In this document: one piece after another, positions 36,462-47,401 of the stretch | Numbering within the stretch: position 1 is the first letter of the stretch | Layout: each line of letters begins with the position of its first letter | Assembly: GCA_030248065.1 (NCBI GenBank) | Contig: JASAMV010000660.1 | Location: 52,126 to 116,125, forward strand | DNA from: Rhynchonema sp. JSB1_4 | Lineage: Eukaryota > Nematoda > Chromadorea > Monhysterida > Xyalidae | Length of the DNA stretch: 64,000 nucleotides | Direction: 5' to 3' | Program-made: the position numbers and the translations under genes | The notes under the pieces: model-generated | What the model was told of the DNA's origin: nothing | The model's database searches: none | Seen by the model: the letters and a program-made list of their open reading frames with translations, nothing else

Positions 36462-39321
36462 CTAAGCATCACCAAAAATCTCGTCATAAAATCTATCAGG
36501 GTTCTCCATCTGTTGGCGCACAATTCGCATCTGCTCTTCGGGTGATGCGATCGGTCCGTTCAGATCAGGGACTGCGGTAGAAGACGATTGAATGTTTTTT
36601 GTTGGCAAGTCGCATTGTTGCATTAAGCAACTGACCGCACTGCGTAGCACAGTTGGCCCACGTTTACCGCCCACCCCATACTAGTCCAGCAAAAGTCCCC
36701 CTCATTCGAAAACAGCTGAGACTGGCATTATTTTCGTACCATACTTTTGCGAGGGCTAAAAGGCTCTTTAGTTAGCTTCAGAAACGAACATCCAAGCTTG
36801 TGGCATAAACTTCCAATTGGGTGTAGGTTTGAGCACCAGTCCAGGAAGACTTGTGCACATTTTACCAGACAATCAAGATCGGGCTGCATGAACAACCTTT
36901 TGCACTCCGGAAGCAATTGACACACAGCGTGAAACTGACACGTAGGGGAAGTGACACAGACAGTATCAATGTGCACGTGCTATGTACATATATCAGTCAC
37001 CTCATAAAGAGGCCAGACATCCCAGGTTGCACCAATAGACATCTGAATTCAAAGAAAGAAGCTGGATTACAAAATAAGCCAATTTAACCGTTTTCGAACG
37101 GTGGGGCACCTGATGGACTCGTACCCCAGCATTCAGTATGTTAAGCTAACGCCACGCCTAAACCACAGGTGCCGAGTCTGGGGCCCAACTTACTGTAGTA
37201 GGATTGCACACGGGCAAAAAAATCAGCCATCTTGACTTTGTCCAGTCGATCATCGCCAGTCCGTTTGACTACGGTAGCTGACTTTGCGCATTCGCACAGA
37301 TACAGTAACCCGAGTACTGAAGGCAACGTGAAGCAATACATGGCTATAGCCAGATATATTAGCTGTAGTTGGTGGACTTTGTGAGACACAGAATGAACGA
37401 CACATTTCAGAGACGCAGATAAAAGCGAGAAAAGCAATAAGCAACTTGTTTTCGAATTGCAGTGAGGAAGCCGGCTAAAGCGCTTATGACGCATTGGGCA
37501 GTGGGCTGCCCTTTGGTATCCATCCAGAAACCCTTGCAGCCAAACTGAAAATTATGTGATGCAGCACTACGACTTACTGGGAATGTAAAATTTTTTAACC
37601 GCCGTTTTCTCGGCCATGCCTTTTCCGACTTCGCTCAAACTTTGAATTTATGTTTTGAACTTGCCCAATGCTACGCACAAAACGAGAGCCCAAACTGAGC
37701 TAAAACCTTTCCTTTTTCTCTGTCACTTTGTGGCTTCATTTACAATGCCCTTTTCAGGTCAGGAACGAAGCCATTTTCGAACTGTGAAAAGGTGTATCTC
37801 AGACGTGCACTTGCGGGCCTTGGTTGAGGATTTCTGAACGTCCAAGACTCCTGTATACGACACGGGCGTCTGCAATATTCTGGTCATACCCGATGCAAAA
37901 ATGCGGGATTTTTGCGATTGTAAACGCGCCGATATGCTCAAAAATGAATTTCACGCCGACGTGAATTTAAAATTTCAGAAGCTTGTTTTGCGCATCATGG
38001 ACTTTGGTAGCAGCCCACAAAAATCCTGGACGTAATTGTGACATGACCACGTAATTGTGTCCGGGATGTTTGCTGCTTTCAAAAATTCCGGACGTGCAAA
38101 AGTCCGGGATTTTTGCTATTGTGACCGACGGTTCAGCGGGTCTTAGTACATGAAACAACTGCAATAGCACTCGATAATGTTGGCGATGAATTCAACAAAC
38201 CTCGTAAATCTTACCATGAATACATTATATTTCCGAGCATAGAGTCCCGAGGGCTTTACGTATGTACCTTGGTATGGGTTGAATGTTCGAATCCAAACTG
38301 TTGATCTTCCACTATTTTCCTGGGGCTGTATGTGGAAATTCCCGGTAATATCCCGAGGAGTGAAGTGTGTCTGAATGAGCTTATTTACAGCAGAACAAGA
38401 CAATACTAACGTTGCGATGACGCAAGTAAAACATGACAAGACAGTCCGTCCACGGCATTCCACGCAACGTTATGCCCTGTGCATGAGTACCCTCCTCTTT
38501 GCTTTGCGGCTTGAATAAATGTAGGGTTTGATGCAAGCAGTGAAGACATAAAAAGCGATATCAAACTTGGTGATCGGTTGGGATCTGCCTTGGTCACATG
38601 ACTTGTTTGGATCAAGGACACTGAGAAATTTGATGGTGCCACTAATTTAGTCTAGCGCAAAAGATGTTCTCCGACCTAAAATGAATAACTTGGTTTTAAG
38701 CTGAACGAAATTACTAGTGGCTGCAGTAAACTTTTTATCCCTAATACAAAAAATCACGGGCCTGATCAGATCTTGGCCAGTCATATCAGATCACCTACCA
38801 AGATGAATTATACACAATGTGAACATCCGATCGCGACCCACAAACAAAGATTTTCAAAGTTCCAGATCCAGAACTCACCACCCGATCAAGAATCGTCATA
38901 AATCCACAGCAACCAAAATCGGGCTAATGGTGCAGCTGTCAACTCAAGTGGTCAACTCTCTTGTCAACTGAAGCAATCGTAAATGAGCGCTAGAAACTAT
39001 GCATGGAAGTTTGTTTGACGAAAAGAGTTGCCGACAGTACTATGAGCCCAAAATCGCATGAAGAACAGCAAAGTTACGTTGTTGACTGGCAATAACACTT
39101 CATTTTCAGTTTTCGTTGTTGTTTACATGGTCGGTGTGCACTAGTGTGTGAGAAATATCGAAGTGCAGATCTGTGAGACTGAGAGAATTTTTTAGACCGA
39201 TTCCGTGTTCGTATGTAGCAGATTGTGACCATTCGTTAACAAAGAAGATGTGCGTCTGTTCAGGTACACGTAGGTAGGTACTTACATACCGAGGTTTTCC
39301 ATCCAAACCCCCGGGGCTCAT
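36462..39321 (-). CDS. Unrecognised membrane protein, five exons
   Basis: On the minus strand five exons join in phase to 183 residues: 39321-39290, 38620-38491, 38370-38260, 37362-37194, 36571-36462. Donors include the strong GTATGT, GTAAAG and GTAAGT. I do not recognise the family. Exon 2 has a hydrophobic stretch (FDIAFYVFTACIKPYIY) followed by the basic SRKAKRR. A polar segment of about 45 residues follows, then a clear membrane segment (LIYLAIAMYCFTLPSVLGLLYLC), a basic turn and an acidic C-terminal tail ending RQQMENPDRFYDEIFGDA. With one or two membrane passes it could be an organelle or endoplasmic reticulum protein. The CIKPYIYSSRK motif recalls the end of the seventh helix of G-protein-coupled receptors, but the protein is too short for that. 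An in-frame ATG 13 codons upstream (39360) is an alternative start. Part of its last exon is duplicated at 31625-31695. Confidence 0.6.
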
Positions 39322-39559
39322 GTTGGGGAAAGGGCCAACCGGCTTTTTTAAAACATTCAAACATTTAATTCAAAAGTTCCTGGAGGCAACATTCGGAAAT
39401 TTGGGAAGGGTATTGAGATTTGGGAACTTGTCGCTAACATCGAATGTCGATCAACGTCATTACCAGCTCTTCACGGGAATTCTACCAGCTATTCGGGGCT
39501 CTAAACAAAACTAACAAGATATGTACAAACGTTCAAGTTTGCATGTGTACATATGGTAT

Positions 39560-40450
39560 AGTAAGATCACGCATCCCTCCCCCCCCGCTCGTGGCTCCGC
39601 GGTGCCAAGCGCGTTACTGTTCGCGGCCAAGAAAGATGAAGGGTATTGTGGCGCAAGAAAGTGGCGAGGCCAAGAAGAAAAATTGGAAAGAATTTATTTG
39701 GATGGGCAAGACACCTAGAACTGTTCAAGGCATTTGAAGATTGGAGAAGTCAATGCGTACAATGATGACCTGTGCAAAGAGTGGGTCTGTGCGATGTACG
39801 ATGCGGTAAATTATGGGACGTGGCAAGGTTTGGACCGTGTCGTTTATTTGGTTGAAATGGAGGAGAGAAAGAAAGAAAGAGAAGAATGGGTGAAAGAAGT
39901 GAAGAAATTGATGAAACCGGCGCCGAAAGTTGCGAAGTTTTTGACCGGCACACCGTTAGTGCCTGTCAAGTTGTGGCAATTGAAAGAGGAAAAGACCGAT
40001 TCCCCTCAGAATACGCCGGTCGAGGTTTGTACTCCCATGTCCCCAATTCCGAAATCCACCCCTGACCCGTGTCCAGTGTTGCTCGATGTTGCGTGTGAGG
40101 AACAGGTGTTGGACACGACACCGACGTTGCGGCCGACGAAATATGAACAGGAGGAAATTCAATGGATTGTATGGCCGAGCGTCGACAAGGCAAAGAAAAA
40201 GAAGACCAAGGGAAAGCGGAAGGAAAAGAAAAAGAAGGAGGTAAAGAAAAAGACAAAGAAAAAGAAAAGGAAGAGACGCAACGGACGAGAGAAACCGCGA
40301 CCGACAAATTCAAAAACCGAATTGACAACAACGAAGAAAAGTGTGCGACGTGGCGCTGATATTTTGAGTATTTTCGACGCTGAGTATTTTGATTGTATTG
40401 CTGAGATTATTTTCCGTTTGGTACCCCTCCCCTGGCGGAAGGAGGAGTAG
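39560..40450 (+). pseudogene. KE-rich gene, tandem unit 1, broken 5' part
   Basis: From about 39570 this matches the second unit base by base, but two one-base losses near 39687 and 39715 break the frame. The intact part (39734-40450) encodes 238 residues. It has YDAVNYGTWQGLDRV, a highly charged EMEERKKEREEW helix, KLMKPAPKVAKFLTG, a proline-rich spacer with CPVLLDVACEEQ, and then about 60 residues that are nearly all Lys, Arg and Glu. No zinc knuckle, protease or polymerase motif is present. It might be a retroelement structural gene or a domesticated one; I cannot assign a family. The basic tail suggests nucleic-acid binding. Confidence 0.5.
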
Positions 40451-40604
40451 TGATATGGGCCGATATTGTATTTGTCAACCCATATCAGTTATTATTGATA
40501 AAAAGCTCGAGAGAAAGCCTTGCTTTCTTATTGGTGGACCTGCGGGGTACGATCCTCGTGGCCCCGCGCCTGCCGAGCGCGTTACTGTTTGCGGCCCAAG
40601 AAAG

Positions 40605-41129
40605 ATGAAGAACTATTCGTGGCGTGCGAAAGTGGCCGAGGCCAGGAAGAAAAATTGGAGAAGAATCTATTTGGACGCGCAAGACAGTTACGAATTGTTC
40701 AAGGCATTTGAAGATTGGAGTAAGTCGATGCCATTTAATCAAGAGTTGTGCACCGAGTTTGTATGTGCGATGCACGATGTCGTCAATTATGGGGCGTGGC
40801 AAGGTTTGGATCGCGTAATTTATTTGATTGAAATGGAGGAGAGAAAGAAAGAAAGAGAAGAATGGTTGAAAGAAGTGAAGAAATTGATGAAGCCGGCGCC
40901 GAAAGTTGCGAAGTTTTTGACCGGTAAACCATTGGTGCCCCTCAAGTTGTGGCAGGTAAAAGATGAAAAGGTTGAGTCCTCCCAGAAGACGTCGGTTGAG
41001 GTACCTGAAGAAAGTACCCCCGTGTCCCCAATTCTCAACACCATCCCTGACCCATGTGTCGTGTTGTTCGATGTTGCGTGTGAAGAGCAGATGTCGGACC
41101 GCGACCGAAAAAGTCAAAGACCGAATTGA
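40605..41129 (+). CDS. KE-rich gene, tandem unit 2, shortened 3' part
   Basis: This unit keeps the 5' part that unit 1 lost: from MKNYSWRAKVAEARKKNW on, 174 residues stay in frame (YLDAQDSYELFKAFEDW, VVNYGAWQGLDRVIYLIEMEE, LMKPAPKVAKFLTGKP). Just after VACEEQ the lysine-rich block is deleted and the frame shifts, so it stops at 41129; the remaining homologous tail (KKSVRRGA) continues in another frame to 41335, ending near an AATAAA at 41330. The frame is open further upstream to 40389. The two units are roughly 1 kb each and each is preceded by 'gcgcgttactgtt.gcggcc' and followed by a GGCGG..GGAGTA block. Whether either is expressed is unknown. Confidence 0.5.
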   Translation: MKNYSWRAKVAEARKKNWRRIYLDAQDSYELFKAFEDWSKSMPFNQELCTEFVCAMHDVVNYGAWQGLDRVIYLIEMEERKKEREEWLKEVKKLMKPAPKVAKFLTGKPLVPLKLWQVKDEKVESSQKTSVEVPEESTPVSPILNTIPDPCVVLFDVACEEQMSDRDRKSQRPN

Positions 41130-41339
41130 CAAAAACAAAGAAAAGTGTGCGACGTGGCGCCACGACGACAACCAACCACGCAAACAAACTGACGACGTTG
41201 CTGATTGACTGCGCCACGTCGAATGCAGGCGATGTGAAGAAAGAAATTGTGGCGCGAGGTCGAGGTGTAAAAAAGAAGAGAGAAAATCATTGTGAGCTCT
41301 GGTTTCTGTTGTATTTAGGCAGGTTTAGGAAATAAAATG

Positions 41340-44292
41340 AAGTGATAAAGTGACACCGGGTGATTTCCGCCAATTTCATCTGTATTCATACCCCAAATTT
41401 CTTTTCATAGGCTCCCTTGGCGGGGGAGGAGTAAGAGTATCACGCGTGATCCTCTTGTATTCCACATTCATTCTGGTATTTGCCACGGATAAACCTTAGT
41501 GGTTTAATTGTATACTACTATAGGTATTGATATACAACAACTATTGCTGCATAGTCAAATGGTGGAGATATATGTATGTAATGTACACACATTTTTAGAA
41601 GTTGAAAATTGCGTGCAAATGTGCAAAAACCACGTGAAACTGGAAGATTCTGTGTGCTCGCTGTGCTCCGCGGTCGTTCTTTTGTTCTGCGTTTCACGCC
41701 AGTGTAAACACATTGTTGAAACATCAGGAGGGCAATTATCAAGTGAACAGAACTAAGCACGCCTTCTAAAAAACGACGCTTTCGTGTATCACATCTCAGG
41801 CAAACTTACATTTTTTGAAACCGCGATATGTCCAGGCCTTTGCCACTTTGCACAACATTGGTTACATATACAACAAGAGACTATATTTGCGCATAGGCAC
41901 GACGATAAATAGAGGGGCATTATACTACCATTTACATGTGTTTTGCCACTGGTTTTTCAGAAACCGACTGTGAAAAGATATTATCGCACCTCAGTGATCT
42001 CTCACACGTCAATTCGATAAATGTCACGAACTTTAGAGAAAGAATCGCGTGCGTTTAGCGTAGTGAAATCCACTGCTGTGAATGTTTCACTTGCCGTGCC
42101 ATTTGCGGCTTTGCTCACGCAAAAAATGTTCCATACCGCATATTTCTGTGTGCCTTGGTTTGGTTGGGCTTGTGGTGGTGACTGCCTGACTGGTGACTGT
42201 CCTGCAATCAGCATATGCAATGTGACTGGCCACAATTATTCGTTGAAATTTTGTCGGAATGCCGAACAAAAAATGTCTGCAGTGCAATGATCGACTCGCT
42301 GCGCTGTCGGTTTTATTCTTGTGAGCTACAGAAATAACCCGTGTTCGGTAATTATACTACAGCTATGTACTTGGTGCCGTTGCAGCAATTGATGTGGTCA
42401 TTCTGTCTCATCCGTACGAGTCATTTGGGTGAACATCACACCAAACATGCGCCTGTGCGTATGAATCCCGGCGCGGTCTGTGTCTCAAGTGCGTCAATAA
42501 CCAACGATGCACGACTGGTGGGTGTCCCCACCGCACGGTAATGAGAAGTAGCCAACTTCGCGCCATGATGATGACTTCAGTCCACAGCCTGTAATGTCAC
42601 ACAAAAAATGTTTCTGTGTATACACAATATTTGGTGTGAAACGACCTGTCAATTTCCACTTGTGGCGTGGTGTGAGCTCTATACCTCTGCTCCTTTTATT
42701 CTGCCTTTGACGCTGTGACCCTTCAGTACCGTTAACCTTTATGTACCGTTTACCCGACACTTTTATTTACGTGCGTGCACAACTGGTTGATGGCTAGTGT
42801 CTGTCTGGGTACACAGTGCAAGTGCAGTCACTTCATTTTCGCCACCCTCTGCCGAAAACTTTTAACTCGCTGTCCGGTGCAGTCTCATCCAGAGTTGGTA
42901 TATCACAGTATGGTGTTCATTGTACTCCCATTTGAAACATTGGCGCAATGTGCATGCATTTGCACTATGTACGTGTGCACCACTATCATAGTACAACTAT
43001 ATGAGCTGATGTTTCACAGTTGCAAATCTGTAAATGCACCAACCGTCCAATCCGGGTGCATGACGGGGACAGCGTGTGTCGCCTGTGGCATGACGCACGT
43101 GTGCAAGAATGTATATGTGAGATGAGAAATGACGACAAGGTTGCCGTTTGTATGTTCAAATGGTGTTTTTTTTCGACCGTTTCTGATGTTGTGCGCATCC
43201 CACAAACAGCCAAACCAATGCAATTATTCAAACGAATTCAAATGCGCAGTAGTCCTGTTGTCGGTTATGCGTATTCTACAGCATGTTGTGTTGTAACCAC
43301 CTTGGTTGAAACTTTTCCATTTTTTATAGTGTGGCGCAAAAGTGGCTGCATTAAGTTTGGAATATCGGCTGCTGAGATTTGGCATTGAATATACATGTAT
43401 TTGAGCATCAGCAATCACCCGTATGCTCAGTGTAAGGACTTTTGAGTCAATGGTTGCCCAACAGTTACAATATCGCTGTGTGCATCTTTGGGCCACCCTG
43501 TGTTTGAATTCTGCAGTCATCAAATCATGTGACATGATGCAATCTGGTGCATATTGAAATAGTGAAATCGCGCAAAATCTCTCGCGCGCAGGCGGGCGGT
43601 ATGTGGCATGGGGTTTCATGAATTGCGTACACAAGTAAAGTTTTGACGTTTTCGGCATACGGCAACGGCTGCAGCGCGGTAGTTTGCATCCAATATTGAT
43701 TGAAATCAATTGACTTTGCGCTCGTACAGTGTATCGATTTTGCATTTATCCTTGATTTTCCCATGCGTTACCGGCGAAAATTCGTCCTTTGTACACATTT
43801 CCAACCCTGTCTCTGCATTGTGACGCGTTGCTGTCATTATTGTATGGTTTGTTATGCGACTGTGTTGTTGTTGTTTTGAAACTCTATACGATGTGTACAG
43901 TTAAGTGGGCGCATTGTTTATAATACATCACACTTTGTGCATATATTCACATTCGCTTGATCACAAAAACATCACTCAAGCGCGCTGCAACTACAACCAC
44001 CAGTCTCTTGTTCGTTTATTTTAATCCGGCGCGCAAATAAGCCTGCATTTTATTGCTATACTTGGGTTATTGGGGTCAGTGAAACCAGAAAGCTTTTTAA
44101 AATTGCGTGCGTTTAGCTTGTCGCTAACGCCATGAATAATGTTGTTCGCATTTTGTCAGAAACTTTTTCTGTAACCTAAATTTGACTCAAACAAGTGTCA
44201 AGATTTCTAAACAGTCTCTGATTTCCAAGTTAGGCGGCGTGACCCAACTTTGTCTTGCGTCCTCCTGAACCAGGTGCTATCACAGTGCAACA
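41340..44292. other. Gene-poor stretch with possible Cys-rich exons
   Basis: No complete gene can be built. A few acceptor-bounded open pieces have many cysteines: 41950-42050 (TDCEKILSHLSDL), 42090-42290 (FCVPWFGWACGGDCLTGDC) and 43020-43140 (LQICKCTNRP then CRLWHD and ECICEM, ending at a possible donor). They could be exons of a secreted protein, but phases do not link them and I give no gene model. Confidence 0.25.
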
Positions 44293-44300
44293 GTCATGTT

Positions 44301-45018
44301 CAGGGTTGTTTCAAAAAAAAAGTGGTCAATTAAAAAATTTTTAAAAAAAAAAAAATTTTTTTTTTGAAACTCAGATTTTGCTTTTTTTTTAATAAAAAAA
44401 AGTTGCCCAAAATGGGCTAAAATGTCCAAAAATGGCCTTTTTCGAGGCAAAAAATTGGCACTTTTTTCTGTGGACGAGACAATTTTTCCAAAATCGCGCC
44501 TGCGGCGCCCTGTATTGTCCCCAAATCCGTACAGGGATGCGCGGGGCTGGTCTTTTATAGTGATGTGGCACCGATAATGTGCTACTACATGCTACTACAC
44601 ATATATATATGCAGGTCTGGTGCAAAACCGGGCGGCAAAGTCGATCTGACGCGCAAGATTTGGGCTGTAATCGATATTTTGATGGTCGTATATCAGATAT
44701 ACGGCATTAGATGCATTAAAATACGTTGTACGGCATGCTACAATACATCAGAGTAACATCGTTAGTGAACATCAACCTCAGACTGGTCGGAGACCATGGA
44801 ATCTGCACAATACTACCGGGTGTCACCACACAAGTTCGGTCTGAGGCGAAAATTTTTCAATTTTTGAAAAATATGTTGTATCGATTTCATTTATCCTGAA
44901 ACGTCGTTTGCAACACTTTTTCTAATAAAAAAATTTTTCGTCAAAAAAAAAATCAAAAAAAAAATTTTTTTTTAAAAAAAAAAAAGCTCGTTAATAAAAA
45001 AATTTTTTTTCAACCCTG
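44301..45018. mobile_element. Non-autonomous hAT element, 718 bp
   Basis: The termini are CAGGGTTG and CAACCCTG, extended by A/T-runs, and the element is flanked by a perfect 8-bp target duplication GTCATGTT (44293-44300 and 45019-45026). An 8-bp duplication with CAGGG-type ends is diagnostic of the hAT superfamily. Poly-A and poly-T blocks lie at both ends; the core (44400-44850) is unique sequence without a transposase frame. Confidence 0.9.
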
Positions 45019-45438
45019 GTCATGTTTATACGAATTTTGAGAGGGCGTTTAGATGTCAGATTAAATATCCTTTGGTGGTTATACATTTGCCTCAGACGAC
45101 TAGTGTTGTTGAAGTTGATGTTGGTTTTAGTGATTGGATTGTTCTGTTTGTATATTTGTCTAAAAGCAACCCTAAGACGGACCTGGTACCTCAACGCTCT
45201 GTACATCCAAGTTGCGCAATGTGTATATTTTCGCCTTGCGCGAACAAAATTTCTCATCCGGAAAACTAAGGTAAACACTGAGCCTATGTTGAATGATCAA
45301 TCAGTTGTTTTCCTTCTGCAACCGTACATCGTTTTTGACTTGTTTTTTTTCGAAAAAGTTGCTGCTGATAGGGCATTCAATAATCAACGCTCTTTGATTT
45401 GAAAATTGATTCAAAAGTTCCGTGCCGGGAAGACTGAT

Positions 45439-45625
45439 TATAAATAAAACGGATAAAGCTGATAAACCCGACTCCCTTGCGCTGGGGGAAGACTGATTAC
45501 AAATAACCCGGATAAAGCTGATAAACCTGATAAAGCTGATAAACCCGACTCAGCTGCGCTGGGGGGAAGACTGATTACAGATTGAAAAATAAAACGGATA
45601 AACCCGAATCGGTTGCAGGACAGTT
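45439..45625. repeat. GATAAA-type short tandem repeat
   Basis: Repeated 'cggataaagctgataaacccgact' and 'gaagactgattacaaat' units alternate three times. Related 'gactgattac' pieces recur near 46160-46330. The function is unknown. Confidence 0.7.
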
Positions 45626-45811
45626 CGTTCCCAGTGAGCTGGTCCGGATGCAACTGTTTTGGAATTGGGACGACGGCGTGTAACGTTTCACGTCAATGAT
45701 TACCTCGCTGTTTTACAGGCCTGCGATGTTTCATTTGGCTCGGGCTGGACGGAGCCCAAGCCAAAGCCTTAGCCAAGTGACACACCACAGATACTACAAA
45801 CTCGAGATAGT

Positions 45812-46046
45812 CAATGGGTGATATTTTCGAAACGGTGTAAAGGTCAGTTGGGTGTAAAGGTCGGTGGAAAGCTCGGTCGACAGCTCAGTGTGAAAGACCT
45901 CGGTGTAAACTTGAAACATTCCACGTTAATAACAGGCAATGTTTCACGTTTACACCGAGCTACGCCGACCGAGCTTTCGACCGAACTTTACACCGACCTT
46001 AAGGCCCAACTGACCTTTACACCGCTTCGAAAATTCCACCCAATGA
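45812..46046. repeat. Fold-back element
   Basis: Left arm from CAATGGGTGATATTTTCGAA, right arm its reverse complement ending CACCCAATG. The arms (about 95 bp each) contain GTGTAAAGGTCAGTTGGG and GTCGGTCGAAAGCTCGGT, with a 35-bp loop near 45912-45946. No coding capacity. Confidence 0.8.
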
Positions 46047-46578
46047 CGTGAAACTTTAGTGCCCAACTGCTATTTACTGCTGCATTCAATTGGAACCAGT
46101 CCCCAACACCAGCTCATGCTTCACGCCACACCGGCCATACGCACGTTCCGCGTAATTCGGTCAGCGTAATCAGTCTTCCCCCCAGCTGCCCAACCCAGGA
46201 AGGCTGACTATATGCATGCTATTGGGCCTTCGGGTGAAGGCTGATTACGGCTTCAGTTTAATTTGTAATCAGTCCCCCCCAGAGCCTCTGCAGGATGTAC
46301 TGATTACAACGGTAATCCGTCTTCCATCAACCAAAATTTTATGTCCTTACCGTTAATTTTCAGAAGAAATGAATGAGGCTTTGCTGATGTTGTGATATCA
46401 ATGGACCAAAGTTGATCTCTGCTACCTTCAATTTAAGCGCGCGAGTTTCAAAATGTGCTAAATTTTCTCTTTCTTTCGTTTTTTGTTGAATTTCTTTTTT
46501 CCAAAATTGCGGTAGAGGGCGCATTTTGGGAAAAGCTAGTCCAGTCCGTCCAGTTTCAAAATTGACTTCCCTTTTTCT

Positions 46579-46620
46579 CAGGCTTAGGCTTAGGCTTACT
46601 ATTAGGCTTAGGCTTAGGCC
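46579..46620. repeat. Interstitial TTAGGC run
   Basis: Seven near-perfect copies of the hexamer GGCTTA / TTAGGC, interrupted once by TACTA. TTAGGC is the telomere unit of several nematodes. A single 42-bp run is only a hint and is probably part of the repeat block that follows; related TTAGGCC pieces occur at 5950-6015 and 49308-49335. Confidence 0.7.
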
Positions 46621-47224
46621 AAACCTTGAGCCAACCCGCACCCCCAAGCAGTGTAGTGGCAGGCAAATGGTTGCAAGGTGAAGGTACCCTTGGGGGGATG
46701 GATCCAGATGGTTGCAAGATGCAAGGTACAGGTACCAGGTACCCCCCTACCCAGCCCCCAGAAGGTTGCAAGGTGCCCCTGAGGTGCGAAAAAGGGTGTT
46801 TTTTGCATGCATTATACTGCAAAATTGGCCGAAAAATAGGTACTTTTTTGCATTTTGGCCGAAAATTTGCCTAAAATAGCTACTCTATTGAGGTTGAGGT
46901 TCGCGAGATTTTTGGTGTTTTGAGGTCAAAACACCCATTTTTGCCTATGAACGCTATCTGTACCACAAAAGTGCATCGATTTTGTGCACTTGAAGGTTTT
47001 CGGTCGAATTTTGGGCATTTATGACGTAAAAATGGGCATTTTGAGGGCAAAAAATCGGGCCGGGTGTGGTACCAGAGCGTGGCGGGTAGGGGTAGTGTAC
47101 CAGGCCGGGGCGGTTAGGGTACCATTGGGGATGGGGAGCCTCCCCCCAGCCACAGCACTGTGTGGTTGCAAGGTACCTACCCTACCCCTTAAGGGGGGGG
47201 AATCCTCCCAGCCACTGCACTGCC
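46621..47224. repeat. GGTTGCAAGGT / GGTACC repeat block
   Basis: Degenerate units such as GGTTGCAAGGTGAAGGTACC recur at 46665, 46705, 46765 and 47165, with C/G-runs and a 'cagtgtagtgg' terminus-like motif at 46652. This looks like nested or decayed copies of CAGTG-ended elements. No gene. Confidence 0.5.
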
Positions 47225-47395
47225 CCCAGAGGTCGCAATCGGGCCGGGTTTGGCCGGCCCGGCCCGGCCCGAGCCCCCAAATCTCCGGCCCGGCCCGGCC
47301 CGGCCCGACCCGTACCCCCAAATCTCCGGCCCGGCCCGGCCCTAACCCCCAAATCTCCGGCCCGGCCCGGCCCGAATTTTTGGCTCAGATTTTAA
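47225..47395. repeat. GGCCC array, left block
   Basis: Runs of GGCCC and 'caaatctccggcccggcc' units. The left edge reads AGAGGTCGCAATCGGGCC, which is repeated inverted at the far edge of the right block (48610-48640), suggesting the two blocks bound one fold-back element. Confidence 0.7.
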
Positions 47396-47401
47396 CCCTA
47401 G

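Noticed and set aside
38491..38620. Seventh-helix-like GPCR motif (KPYIYSSRK) in exon 2 of the minus gene
   Set aside because: The protein has only one or two membrane segments and the NPxxY asparagine is absent.
39734..40450. Retroviral-type gag for the KE-rich gene
   Set aside because: No zinc knuckle, no LTRs and no adjacent protease or polymerase; the label would be a guess.
42021..43140. Cys-rich pieces as a secreted toxin-like or EGF-like gene
   Set aside because: No signal peptide exon and junction phases do not link; kept only as a low-confidence note.
45022..45402. 126-residue hydrophobic open frame after the hAT element
   Set aside because: Composition is plain Leu/Phe/Ile from T-rich DNA, it starts in the target duplication, and no exon joins it.
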